DNA of 64,000 nt from Bremia lactucae (Eukaryota; Oomycota; Peronosporomycetes; Peronosporales; Peronosporaceae): assembly GCF_004359215.1 (NCBI RefSeq), contig NW_027152022.1, forward strand, positions 89,273-153,272, given 5' to 3'. This document shows positions 9,290-19,720 of this stretch, one piece after another. The notes under the pieces were generated by a model, which saw only the letters and a program-made list of their open reading frames with translations, did not search any database and was not told the origin of the DNA. The position numbers were made by a program, and so were the translations under genes. Each line of letters begins with the position of its first letter. Positions within the stretch are counted from its first letter, which is position 1.

Positions 9290-10152
9290 TATTTCCTGAA
9301 GTAGTTTCATGCGAGTTGCCTAAGGATAAAGCACTCGACATGAGATCACAAACCGGTTTCAAAGTACTGTGTCATGAAGCAGTGGCCACTGCCTCGTGAA
9401 CTAGTACTTGCAACTAAAATATTCTTTATCGTTCGATTAAAAGCGGGCCATCTAATGGAGCCAACCTCCCCACATAGATCTCCGATCTTCTCTGTGGGAA
9501 AGGCCACAGGAGTGTGGCGGATAGGGCACGCATTCAACAAACTGAATGCTGCAACGGTACCGGCTCAAACGCCGATACCAAAACAGACGTAATCATAGAT
9601 GGTATGTTTAAGAGTACCATTCTTTCGTCTATGGATCTGATGGATGGATTTAATCAGATCCTTATGTGTGAACGGGACATCCCGCACACAGCAGTGAGCA
9701 CTCCCATTGGGATGCTCTGGGAATAGCACAGGGGCTTAGAAACGCCCCTGCAACATTCAACAAATGCGAGAATTCACACCAAGTTATTTCGACGATGTAT
9801 TCGTCCGTAGCCGGGCGATGGACGGAAAGACGGACGTGGAAGCTCATAAAACTCACGTTCATCAGGTTCTTATACTTACGCTTAAGCATAAGATATACGC
9901 AAAAAAAATCTGAAGGAGTGTATATTCGCTGCAAGCGAAATACCATTTCTTGGGTGCATCGTCGGTAAACACGGCGTGCGCCCCGATCCCGAGATTATCA
10001 AGGCAATCACCGACTGGCCAGTTCCAGTCGATGTCAAGGGACTTAGAAAATTCCTAAAGCTAGCCGCGTACTTGCACAAGTACTCACGCAAATATGGTGG
10101 GATGACAGTTCATCTCTCTCGTATCTTAAAAAAAGACGAGATATGCTTATAG
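9290..10152 (+). pseudogene. Gypsy B1 reverse transcriptase, broken
   Basis: Copies RNA into DNA in functional relatives. Visible blocks: a KAGH block near 9445, FNKLNAATVPAQTPIPK near 9535, STILSSMDLMDGFNQIL near 9610, the catalytic SYFDDVFV near 9780, and the thumb block ending in KYSRKYGGMTVHLSRIL near 10085. Frames change at least three times and a stop follows GMLWE at 9724. The domain ends at an in-frame TAG (10150-10152) that is shared with two other copies. Confidence 0.8.
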
Positions 10153-10524
10153 AACGCTGATTGTCAGCGTTCCTTTGAAGGTATCAAGCAAAGCTTGATG
10201 CAATCGCCCATCTTGGCGATTGTAGATCAAGATAGACCATTCCATGTGGTCTGTGACGCCAGCGATTTCGCAATCGGCTGTGCGTTAATGCAATACGATT
10301 CAGACGGCGCGGAGCGCGTCGTCTGTTACCAATTGCGCCAGCTGCAACCAGCTGAACGCAATTACTCAGTGCATGACAAGGAACTCCTTGCCATGAAATA
10401 TGCATTGGCTAAATTTAAGGTCTATCTCCTCGGAGATAGACTGTTCATCGTATGTACGGATCATGCTTTATTACACACGGCAGTATATAGCCAACACCTC
10501 TCTCAAAGAATAGCGAGGTGGCTG
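10153..10524 (+). pseudogene. Gypsy B1 RNase H, truncated by an inversion junction
   Basis: FHVVCDASDFAIGCALMQYD (with the first catalytic Asp and the usual ASD context), RNYSVHDKELLAMKYALAKF and FIVCTDHALL are the three blocks of Ty3/gypsy RNase H, which degrades the RNA strand of the hybrid. The frame is open from 10195, and the DNA stops resembling RNase H at IARWLN near 10524, where minus-strand integrase sequence begins. Confidence 0.8.
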
Positions 10525-11222
10525 AATCTGTCTACAAAAACACGGATTCCATTGTTTTTGTGATCGTCTTTGGGAAATCCGAAGACGAAGTCCATAGATA
10601 CGGACTGCCAACACTCTGCCGGAAGTGGTAGAGGTTGAAGAGGTGCATGGGATGAAGGGCTAGGCTTCACCCGTTGACATACCAAGCAAGCACGAATGTA
10701 CTTGCGCACAAACTGATAATGACGGGGCCAGTAAATGTCGCGACTTACTGTGGATAAGTATTCTCACGTCCACGATGCCCACTTGTTGGTGCATTGTGAC
10801 ACTCATACATGATGCGCAAGTGCAAATCATTGTGATTTGGGACGACGACACGTGGAGTGTCGCCGGCAACGGCTGTGTAATACAATAAGCCGTTGCGTGT
10901 TGTGTATCGATCGGATGACGATCGATATAAAGCCGGTAAATCTTTAAACGAGTTATCGAACGGAGTCATTAGATGATCCTTTAAACATAGAAGGTCTTTA
11001 TCTTCTGTGTAGGCTTACTTTATGTCATCAACTAAGGTTGATGACGGAACATTCGTAGTGAGTGTTGCAACAGTGGGATTAATCTCACTGTTGGAGTGCA
11101 CTGCTGACTCGAAATCGGGCCGGCGTGATAACGCATCAGCGACGACATTAAGCCGTCCTGGTTTATATTCGACGGAGAAATTATACTCCGCGAAGAAGGA
11201 TAGCGAGATGGTACATCTGGCT
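10525..11222 (-). pseudogene. Gypsy B RNase H tail and integrase N-terminus, minus strand
   Basis: Read from high to low: SFFAEYNFSVEYKPGRLNVV and DALSRRPDF (end of RNase H, 11205-11120), then RYTTRNGLLYYTA, the HHCC zinc-binding region (HLRIMYECHNAPTSGHRGRE, then RACLVCQRVK), then the integrase core start SMDFVFGFP with the first catalytic Asp, ending at VDRFSHLAI near 10525. It converges on the plus-strand RNase H piece, so the two are different copies fused head to head. Confidence 0.8.
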
Positions 11223-11345
11223 GCAGTACCAGAGTCGATTACGGCTTCGGGCTCCCTTGATCGTGTCAATAGGGGCATCTCCGCCCGTACCATCAGTATG
11301 AGGCCTCTTGGGTTCCGAATTAAGCCGGCACGGTCCAAGGCATCC
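11205..11345 (+). pseudogene. Gypsy B integrase scraps
   Basis: MVHLAAVPESITASG (11207 onward) matches the integrase core start read on the minus strand near 14385. It is followed within about 50 bp by LRPYHQYEAS, which is the integrase C-terminal end, so most of the integrase is deleted. The piece ends at the LTR at 11346. Confidence 0.6.
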
Positions 11346-11779
11346 TGTAACGAGGCGCTGTCGACTTGTACTGCTTCAGTACATGTCCACTTCGCACTGC
11401 TTCAGTACTAGTGGTGCCTCAAGTGAACTAGTACGTGACGTGCAAAGGAAGACTCTCTTCAAAACACTTGCGCTAAAGAGGGTTAAAAGTAAATTGTATC
11501 TTATGTAATTAAGCTCTTCTGTTTCCATCTATTAACTACTAACTTAAGTATAAACTAATACAAAACATCGAGTTAAGTCTTATCTGTCTCTCTCCTTGCG
11601 CGCGTCCAGTGCTGACTGGACCGCGGAGCAAGTAGATATAATGGCCTATATCTACTTATGTATAAGCTTTCCGAATATTACTACGCAAAGTAATATTCTC
11701 CAAACATATCTACCTTTTGAATAAAGTATTAATTAACAATCTTTAAGCTTTATTTCTTGAAACAGAACACCCCGTTACA
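11346..11779 (-). repeat. LTR of gypsy family B (434 bp), probably solo
   Basis: Minus-strand copy with 5' tip TGTAACGGGG at 11779 and 3' tip CGTTACA at 11346. Neither side has a primer site or polypurine tract in the matching orientation, so it looks like a solo LTR. The left flank is a plus-strand integrase end; the right flank leads into the accessory gene at 11896. Confidence 0.8.
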
Positions 11780-11895
11780 TCACACCTCCCTTAAACGATA
11801 ATCACTCTGGCTGTCATTGAATAGAGTGGTCACTATAAGACCACTTAATTAAAACGATATTGATTGGTCAGAACCATCATTTTTAATTCTAATGC

Positions 11896-13425
11896 ATGGT
11901 AAACGAGTCCAGGCGGTGTGCGAATAGTGCGGCTTCTTCGGCTGCGGTACATGCAGCCGCAGGCGACGCATTATTGTCTCTTGCGGCAGCCAGGGCCTCT
12001 GCCGCAGTGTCATCTTCTCCCGCAACACTAAATGTTGCGGGTGCACGTGGTGAGTCACCACGTGAATGCGAACCCTCTTTGGCGGTCGACTATGAATGCG
12101 GGCAGGACGAGATGGCCGACTAGGGGAGAGCGGAACAGTCGCGTGGACGTCGTCAGGCGGCTGACTGTGAGCCTTCAAATGAGGGGGCTCAATCGGGTAG
12201 ACATGCTAATAGCATAAGCTATAGCATGTTTAGTTCCGATGATGAGGATGACTTCCCATCGCCAGCACCGTCTCCCGTGCCGTCACCCGGACTGGTTCCT
12301 GTGTGTGGTGATGACGATGGCGTAAGCCATCGTAATAAAGTTCTTGTGGCACCTTTGCTTCAGTGGGTACCACCCAGAGGATCGTAGACACTAAAATGTC
12401 TCGTCTTGCCTCTGAGAAGAAGCCGTGGCTTCTGCCCGAACAGCTAATTAATAGCTTGTCTGGAGAGACTACTCCTCACAATAAATATCCCTTATTTATT
12501 GCGACAAGGCTACATGGCCTTGATCTTAGCGCGAAGAACTTTCGCGCTGAAAAAGATTTTTATCTCGATGCTTTATTTAAGCATCGATGGTATTGTGGCA
12601 CCAACAGGCGAGATAAAAGCTCGTTGATGCAAGCCTGGAACGCGTTTATTCGCAACGTCAAAGACATTGGACGCGAAGCCTTGCTTCAAAGACTTAACGA
12701 GAATTGCGTTAAGTTTTATAAAAAGAACTCCAACCGGTGCACGATTTAAGCTGCATAGGTTGTCTCGTGAGGCAGGACTTCCATGCCTCACGTGGGGTGA
12801 TCCCTGTCAGTTTTGTGTCGACAATACGAAACGAGTGAAAGGGGATGTTTATTCACTTTCATCGCCCTGGGGAGAGCTCGCATCTCTATCGAGATGCGCG
12901 ATGCGATTGATGTTTTGCAATCGATTTACAGGCGCTAGGGGCGCGAGTTTTCCGATCGATTTTCTGATTTATAGGATGGGTCTCGTCATACTGACGGAGG
13001 CCCTCAACGATGCTCCCAGCTGTCATGCGAAGGTGAATAACAGCGTCAGCGAACAAGATAACTCGTCTGCTGTCCCTTCACATCACGGTGGTTTACAATA
13101 CGATCCACAAGAGAACGTTGACCACCGTGGGAATCCACCAATGGTTGTAGTGGAGGAGGCAAAATTAGATCCAACCTATGTATCGGATCTAGAGTCGAAG
13201 ATAGACAAACTCGACCACTACCTCCATGTATCGGAGGAGGTCTTTATCACTATCGCGGTAAGCGTCACTCGTTGGAACAGACGGTGCGTACTCACCGTAT
13301 CGAACGGTTGGAAGACCGTTCGAAAAGTGCGTACTCAATGTTGGAGTACGTACGGAAGTATCACGCTCTTCGTGACGAACTGTCGTCAGCTCGACGGGAT
13401 TTAGAGAAACTTCGGATTATGCATG
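11896..13425 (+). pseudogene. Gypsy-associated accessory gene, copy 1 (Ala-rich / WGD-Cys / coiled coil)
   Basis: A long protein-like region in three frames. The N-terminal part from 11896 is Ala/Ser-rich (SAASSAAVHAAAGDALLSLA) with EPSLAVDY. The middle, 12363-12749, has a dense non-repetitive sequence (PWLLPEQLINSLSGET, then LFIATRLHGLDLSAKNF). From 12745 comes LSREAGLPCLTWGDPCQFC, a C-x2-WGD-x-C-x2-C pattern that may bind zinc. The end, 13272-13425, is a coiled coil (YHALRDELSSARRDLEKLRI). Copies lie at 24336-25930, 28140-29195 and 46843-48447, two of them tail to tail with gypsy integrase. I do not recognise the family. Frameshifts (for example near 12745 and 13260) make this copy non-coding. 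At about 13425 it is fused to integrase. Confidence 0.55.
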
Positions 13426-13924
13426 AGAATATCCAGATGTCGATATCGAAGCAATCGACATCGAAGAAGAGAAAGATCTCATGACAGTGCGCACATTGCG
13501 CACTGAAAAAGTCAAAACAAATGAGTCAGCAAAGGAATTTCTGCTGACTCGAGAATCAGTAATCCGTTTCGTACAGGATTTTATTGCTAACGGAGTGGAC
13601 CGTCCGAAACGGAATGCAGACAAACATGGAAGAGCAAATGTTCATTCATTTAAAATTAATGATCTAGTGCTACTCTCTACGGTAAGACCTACCTAAGCGT
13701 GTAGTCACTAATGTGGGTAGCAGAAAACTACACCCAAGTTCATTGGTTCTTTCCGTGTACTGCATCGCAGAGGCAATGCGTACACAATAGAATTGCCACG
13801 TAGGACGCGAACGCATCCTACGTTTTACGTTGGTGGGCTCCGCCCGTACCATCAGTACGCGGTTTCTTCCGCGGACGGATATGACCATCCCTTTGTGATC
13901 ACACACCAGACTCTCACCCTCATT
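13426..13924 (+). pseudogene. Gypsy B integrase C-terminal region
   Basis: Open from 13481 to 13696 (RFVQDFIANGVDRPKRNADK, then NDLVLLSTV), then broken, with SFRVLHRRGNAYTIELPRR near 13745 and LRPYHQYA near 13845. These are the blocks of the integrase tail, which in active elements binds DNA; compare 29200-29730 (minus) and 46320-46830. A stop after STVRPT and frame changes inactivate it. It meets minus-strand integrase near 13924. Confidence 0.75.
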
Positions 13925-14600
13925 CGCGTCGTTGGCAACTTCGACGCGTGATGAGCATGAGCCAGAAGTGATTTTGCTCGTGCGAGTCCACCCCCCTTAA
14001 ACTAGAGGATCCCTCTGATTGGGTGGGTATGCGAGGATGGCGTAAGCCATTCATGAAGAACGATGTATGCGTTGTCGACACATGCATCGAATTGTTGATG
14101 GCGAATTCGACCATCGGTAAAAACTCGCTCCAATCCGGATACGATTGGACGTGACCTCGAAGTATCTCTTCGAGGACGCGATTTACGCGTTCTGTTTGAC
14201 CATCCGTTTCTGGCTGATCGGATGCTGACATAGTCAGCCCTGTTCCGAGAGATCGGAAACCGGATTGCCAGAACTCCGCCGTGAATCGTGGATCTCTATC
14301 CGAGACCAACTCACGGGGTAACCCATGGAATTTGAATACCGTGTCGATAAAGACACGGGCACAGCTCGGAGCCGTGATTGACTTTGGTACTGCAACAAGA
14401 TGTAACTGCTGAATCTGTCTACAAAAATAAGGATTCCTTTGCTTTTGTGATCTCTTCGGGAAATTCGAAGACGAAAGTACATCGATACGGACTGCCAACA
14501 TTCGGTGGTGAGGTGCACGGGATGAAGGGCTACGCTTCATCTGTTGACATACCTCGCAAGCACGAATGTACTTGCGCACGAACTGATACTAGCAAGGCCA
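13925..14600 (-). pseudogene. Gypsy B integrase core, minus strand
   Basis: A 219-codon frame (14579 down to 13920). Blocks: RKYIRACEVCQQMK (zinc region), FIDTVFKFHGLPRELVSDRD with the second catalytic Asp, DQPETDGQTERVNRVLEE with the catalytic Glu, and FLPMVEFAINNSMHVS. The part between the zinc region and the core is frameshifted; the first Asp region is read in another frame (SVSMYF near 14490, with the expected D replaced by Y). Inserts element cDNA in active relatives. Confidence 0.8.
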
Positions 14601-15536
14601 GTAAAAGTCGCGACTTATTGTGAGATAAGTTTTCTCACGTCCACGATGCCAACTTGTTGGTGCATCGTGACACTCATACATGATGCGCAAAAGCAAATCA
14701 TTGTGAGTTGGGACGACGACACGTGGAGTGTCGTCGGCAACGGCTGTGTAATACAATAAGCCATTGCGTGTTGTGTATCGATCGGATGACGATCGATATA
14801 AAGCCGGTAATTTTTTAAAAGATTTCTCGGATGGATTCATCAGATGATCCAATAAACGCAGAAGGTCCTAATTCCTCTGCGTAGGCTTTCTTTACATCAA
14901 ATAAGGTTGATGATGGAGCACTTGAAATGAGTGTTGCAACAGTGAAGTTAATTTCACTGTTGGAGTGCGCAGCCGGCCCGAAATCGGGTCGGCGTGATAA
15001 CGCATCAGCGACGACATTAAGCTGTCTTGGTTTATATTCCACGGAGAAATTATACTCCGCGAAGAAGGATAGCCACCTCGCCATTCTTCGCGAGAGGTGT
15101 GGGCTGTTTTCGGGCGTAATGACGCATGCTCCTTATATACGATGAACGGTCTATCTCCTCGAGATAGGCCCTAAATGTAGCTAGTGCGTATTTCATGGGC
15201 AAGGATTTCTTTTCATGCACTGGGTAATTGCGTTCAGCTGGTGCAGCTGAAGTGATTGGTAAAGACGACGCGCTCCGTGCCGTCTGAATCGTATTGCATT
15301 AGCGCACAGCCGATTGCGAAATCGCTGGCGTCACAGACCACATGGAATGGTCTGTCTTGATCTACAATCGCCAAGATGGGCGATTGCATCAAGCTTTGCT
15401 TGATACCTTCAAAGGAACGCTGACAATCAGCGTTCTATAAGCATATCTCGTCTTTTTTTAAGATACGAGAGAGATGAACTGTCATCCCACCATATTTGCG
15501 TGAGTACTTGTGCAAGTACGCGGCTAGCTTTAGGAA
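14589..15536 (-). pseudogene. Gypsy B reverse transcriptase end, RNase H and linker, minus strand
   Basis: From the gap edge downward: KYSRKYGGMTVHLSRILKKD (reverse transcriptase thumb, 15490-15440), the in-frame TAG at 15435-15437, RNase H with CDASDFAIGCALMQYD near 15330, ARWLSFFAEYNFSVEYKP (15084 down) and NVVADALSRRPDF, then RYTTRNGLLYYTAVADD leading to the integrase zinc region. The segment is in register with 13925-14600, so both belong to one minus-strand element whose front part lies in or beyond the N run. Confidence 0.8.
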
Positions 15537-16381
15537 NNNNNNNNNNNNNNNNNNNNNNNNNNNNNNNNNNNNNNNNNNNNNNNNNNNNNNNNNNNNNNNN
15601 NNNNNNNNNNNNNNNNNNNNNNNNNNNNNNNNNNNNNNNNNNNNNNNNNNNNNNNNNNNNNNNNNNNNNNNNNNNNNNNNNNNNNNNNNNNNNNNNNNNN
15701 NNNNNNNNNNNNNNNNNNNNNNNNNNNNNNNNNNNNNNNNNNNNNNNNNNNNNNNNNNNNNNNNNNNNNNNNNNNNNNNNNNNNNNNNNNNNNNNNNNNN
15801 NNNNNNNNNNNNNNNNNNNNNNNNNNNNNNNNNNNNNNNNNNNNNNNNNNNNNNNNNNNNNNNNNNNNNNNNNNNNNNNNNNNNNNNNNNNNNNNNNNNN
15901 NNNNNNNNNNNNNNNNNNNNNNNNNNNNNNNNNNNNNNNNNNNNNNNNNNNNNNNNNNNNNNNNNNNNNNNNNNNNNNNNNNNNNNNNNNNNNNNNNNNN
16001 NNNNNNNNNNNNNNNNNNNNNNNNNNNNNNNNNNNNNNNNNNNNNNNNNNNNNNNNNNNNNNNNNNNNNNNNNNNNNNNNNNNNNNNNNNNNNNNNNNNN
16101 NNNNNNNNNNNNNNNNNNNNNNNNNNNNNNNNNNNNNNNNNNNNNNNNNNNNNNNNNNNNNNNNNNNNNNNNNNNNNNNNNNNNNNNNNNNNNNNNNNNN
16201 NNNNNNNNNNNNNNNNNNNNNNNNNNNNNNNNNNNNNNNNNNNNNNNNNNNNNNNNNNNNNNNNNNNNNNNNNNNNNNNNNNNNNNNNNNNNNNNNNNNN
16301 NNNNNNNNNNNNNNNNNNNNNNNNNNNNNNNNNNNNNNNNNNNNNNNNNNNNNNNNNNNNNNNNNNNNNNNNNNNNNNNNN
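15537..16381. other. Assembly gap (845 N)
   Basis: Run of N. The left side is gypsy B reverse transcriptase and the right side is gypsy A integrase, both minus strand, so the gap hides a junction between two elements. Open frames reported across it have no meaning. Confidence 0.99.
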
Positions 16382-17786
16382 TTTTTGCGACCATTTCGGT
16401 CCGCATATTCTTTTTGCTTGTCCTGTGCGCTTGCCATTGCGTCACGGACTTTACGTGTGATGGCTAATCGCTCATCCACAAAGCGTTGAGCCTCGCTCAC
16501 GCTTTTAGCATCAAACTCGCCTATGATACCGCCAAGAGGTCGGTCATAAGGCGTAGTTTTATTGACCACTGCTAAACTGGCAGGGTCACTAGGGCAAGTT
16601 TCTGTCTTTGAGATGATACCCTCATGGGTCATCGTCATATTGACGAAACTATGTCCCTCTTTCGCACCGAGCATAGTGAGGGGCCCTCCCCCACTAAGAC
16701 TCGGGCTGCGCACAAACGAGACTGGCGTCCGAGGATGGCGCAGTCCGTTAATATAAAACGGTGTCTCACCCGTACTGGCGTGGACACTGTTATTTATAGC
16801 GAACTCCACAAAGGGCAATTGCTTGCTCCACTCTTTGGGAGTTGCTATAGTGCGTAAGACATCCGCCACGACCCGATTGGCACGTTCTGTTTGGCCATCG
16901 GTCTGGGGATGATCTGCGGTCGACATGTGGAGCTTGCTACCTAGCAGCTCGAACACATGTCGCCAAAAACCAGACGTAAAACGTGGATCCCGGTCCGATA
17001 CTATGGACTCGGGCATCCCGTGTAGTCGGTAAACATGATCCAGGAACAAGAGTGCTGCCTCCTTGCCTGTGATCGATGTTTTACATGGTGCTAAATTCAC
17101 CATTTTGCTCTGTCTGTCTACAAAGACGACGAGCCCCGTCCGACCCTTATGATCGGGCGGCATGCCAAACATGAAGTCCAGACTTAGTGACTTCCAAAAT
17201 CCGTTGGAATCGGTAGCGGCTTCAGTGGCGCACTGCTGGACGGTGCAGGCTTAATGCGCTGACACTTTTCGCAAAAGCGAATATAGTTGGCCACCCATCT
17301 ATATAGGTGTGGTCACCAATCTTCCTTTGTAACTCGCAAAAATGTCTTTTCACGGCCTAGATGCCCATAAGATGGTGCATCATGGAGCTCGTGAAGGATC
17401 ATCAGCTTGAAATCTGTGTCATGAAGCACATACATTCTCAAGGGATCACTAAGTGACAGCTGATGCCATAATAGGCCATCGCTGTAGCTAACGCGATTTA
17501 GCTTAGCTTTCAGGTGCGACGGAAGGTTACTTTTCGTCCTCCAAAGTGATCCAACAGCAGGTGAAAATGGTTTGTCCTGACTGTAGCTCTCTTTTATTTC
17601 AGAGGCTACTGAGCTCGTCACGTGGTATGCCTTCATGGCTGTCCAACGTTGACGGCTGAAATTGTGCTTTAGCACTAGACACACTTTCCTGGTGTCTAAC
17701 CTCGAAGTCTGGTCTGCGCGATAAAGCGCCAGAAAGACATTCGGCTTACCCGTTGTATTCAACTTTAGAATTTTAATTCAGAGAAG
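16382..17786 (-). pseudogene. Gypsy family A integrase and RNase H tail, minus strand
   Basis: The region 17172 down to the gap edge at 16382 is open. It shows the core motifs: VVFVDRQSKMVNLAPCK (first-Asp region), FLDHVYRLHGMPESIVSDRD (second Asp), DHPQTDGQTERANRVVADVL (Glu), FVEFAINNSVHASTGETPFY, then the C-terminal region shared with 1529-1948. Upstream (17762-17313) lie the RNase H tail and the start of the HHCC zinc region (LHELHDAPSYGHLGREKTFL). A break between 17172 and 17313 removes part of the zinc region frame. The longest nearly clean integrase in the window, but cut by the gap. Confidence 0.85.
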
Positions 17787-17891
17787 AATGTAAGCCATCT
17801 TGCCATTCTAGGCGAGAGGTGCGGTGAGTTTATTGCGGTCCGCAGTAAACTCATCGCACCTCTCGCCTAGAATAGCAAGATGGCTTACATT
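17787..17891. repeat. Near-perfect 52-bp-arm palindrome inside gypsy pol
   Basis: The left arm 17787-17838 and right arm 17840-17891 are reverse complements with three mismatches and a 1-base spacer. The left arm, read on the minus strand, is the proper RNase H block (CACCTCTCGCC...AGATGGC, encoding RMARWL). The right arm is an inverted duplicate of it, and beyond it reverse transcriptase sequence resumes with most of the domain missing. Confidence 0.9.
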
Positions 17892-18620
17892 ATTACTAAG
17901 CCCCTCTGGAGTAACTAGCCACTCCGATGGCATTTCGCTTGCGGTGGTTACTGCCGCAAGCGGGATTCCTGTTCACGCATAAAAATCTGATAGAATACAT
18001 CCATTAAGTCGATTTACGAAATGATAGTACTTATTGACATATTATTAATGATTACGTCTTTTCAATGTATCAGCGTTTAAGCCGAAACCGTTGCAGCATT
18101 CAATTTATTGGACGCATGCACAATCCGCCACCCTCCTGTTGCTTTACGCACACAGAATGTCCGAGAGCTAAGTGAAGAGGTTGACTCCCTCACCTGGCCC
18201 GCTGCTAACGATTAGCAAAGAACTTGTCGATCGCTAATACTTGCTCACAAGGCAATGGCCGCTGCTTCGTCACACAGTATTTCAAACCTGGTATCAGGTC
18301 GATTTTGTGTCGAGTGCCTTTATTTTTAGGCAACTCGCACGGTACAGATTCAGGGAATACATTTTTGAATCCGATCAAATCTTTGTACAAAGGTTTTGAT
18401 TTCAAAGACTCTTAGGATTAAGACGCAAAACGTTCAATCCGAGTCTTCTCATCGAGGACACTTTCGTTCATCGATGACCCGTTCGTTCTCAGAAAAGTAC
18501 TATTGCCACCAAATATCGATCACGTACGTGTCATATGTGACAAGTACGCAGATCTGCTTGACTTTGCCACTTCACGGATCACGCAAAAAAAAATTCGGTT
18601 CTAGCATTGGCAATTGAGTT
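17892..18620 (-). pseudogene. Gypsy reverse transcriptase N-terminal part, minus strand
   Basis: Reads LYKDLIGFKNVFPESVPCEL (18390-18330) and KGTRHKIDLIPGLKYCVTKQ, then a block matching LNAATV...QTPIP near 18090 and the start of the palm (LMDVFYQI) near 17990, ending after the QGL block at 17892. The catalytic YFDD part and thumb are absent, replaced by the palindrome at 17787-17891. Stops and frame shifts occur throughout. Confidence 0.7.
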
Positions 18621-19720
18621 ATCTTCAAAGTTGACTTCGAAGGCTCTATCATCAAGCGTTCAAGCGCCTCCGCTTGATCCGTTGTTTACTAAGACAATCC
18701 ATGTCTCAGTTTCCTCTTTGGAATTTATTTTCAAAGGTACCTGGGAACCTTCAACCGCAGGTTTCTGGGGACTTATTCCCGCAGATTTTTGAGTACTTAT
18801 TCCTTCAAGTTTTTTTGAAGAGCATCAACTTCAAACTGCTTTTAGCTGTGGTTGCGCAACCACAGCGAGATCCCCTACGATTGACTCTCCAGTCGATCTA
18901 GGACTTTCGCACTGTCTCTTACAGACAGGCGTTGGATATGATCTTGGATGTTGCTTTTCCAGCAAACATCCTTGTTTCGTACCACTCTACTTATTCGAGT
19001 GATAGAACTGCGACGCTGCCTGTGCTTGTGCACAGCCTTCGGCAAATATGTCCACGTCACAATGGTGGACCTTCGACGCTGCCTGTGCTTTTGGGCAGCC
19101 GTCGAGATCTAACTCTTAAATGTGTTGGGTATTCACACATGAGGTATTGTGCAGTCATGATAGCGACCGAACCTCAAGTGAGGCCATTGCACTCACTCGT
19201 AGGACATCCACACGCTTGTGGACGCCCCAAGACGTTCATCAGTTGACCATCTGATGAACAAGAGACAGGCATCGTCACGGCTTGATGCTGCCATTTTAAT
19301 GATGGATCATACTTTCTGAGCTATGGTAATCCAAGGATGACACCAAATTTGTCATCCAAATCTAGTACGATGAAATCATCATCGTACTGTTTACCCCTTA
19401 ACGTGTATTGGATACCAACTACACGTTTCTTAACCGTTACAGATGCGCATGTTGCTAGGCGCACTGTCATCCTCGTTAGAGGGATATCACGCTCAATAAA
19501 TTTGAGCCTGCGATCTTCTAGCGATTGGCGTCTAATAAATCATTTGACGCCCCACAATCGACTAGGGGCTTTAGTGGCAGCTTATTTGACACTTTTGCTT
19601 TCAGGGTGATGAGGTTAACCTCATCCCCTGGGGCAGTTGCACACAATTTTTGTGTGTGAGGAGCAACTTTCGTCAAGGGACCTGCAAATTCTTTTGACAA
19701 TGCTGGATCAGAAGGCCGCT
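18621..19720 (-). pseudogene. Gypsy protease and linker, minus strand
   Basis: The 60-codon frame 19700-19518 contains KEFAGPLTKVAPHTQKL and the protease loop LVDCGASND; the second loop and linker are readable in broken frames to 18621, parallel to 8114-9267 and 21754-22860. Belongs with the Gag at 19721-20835 and the reverse transcriptase at 17892-18620. Decayed. Confidence 0.7.

Noticed and set aside
15427..17172. 581-codon minus-strand frame
   Set aside because: Runs through 845 N; only 16382-17172 is real integrase, and the part below the gap is in the wrong frame for the reverse transcriptase there.
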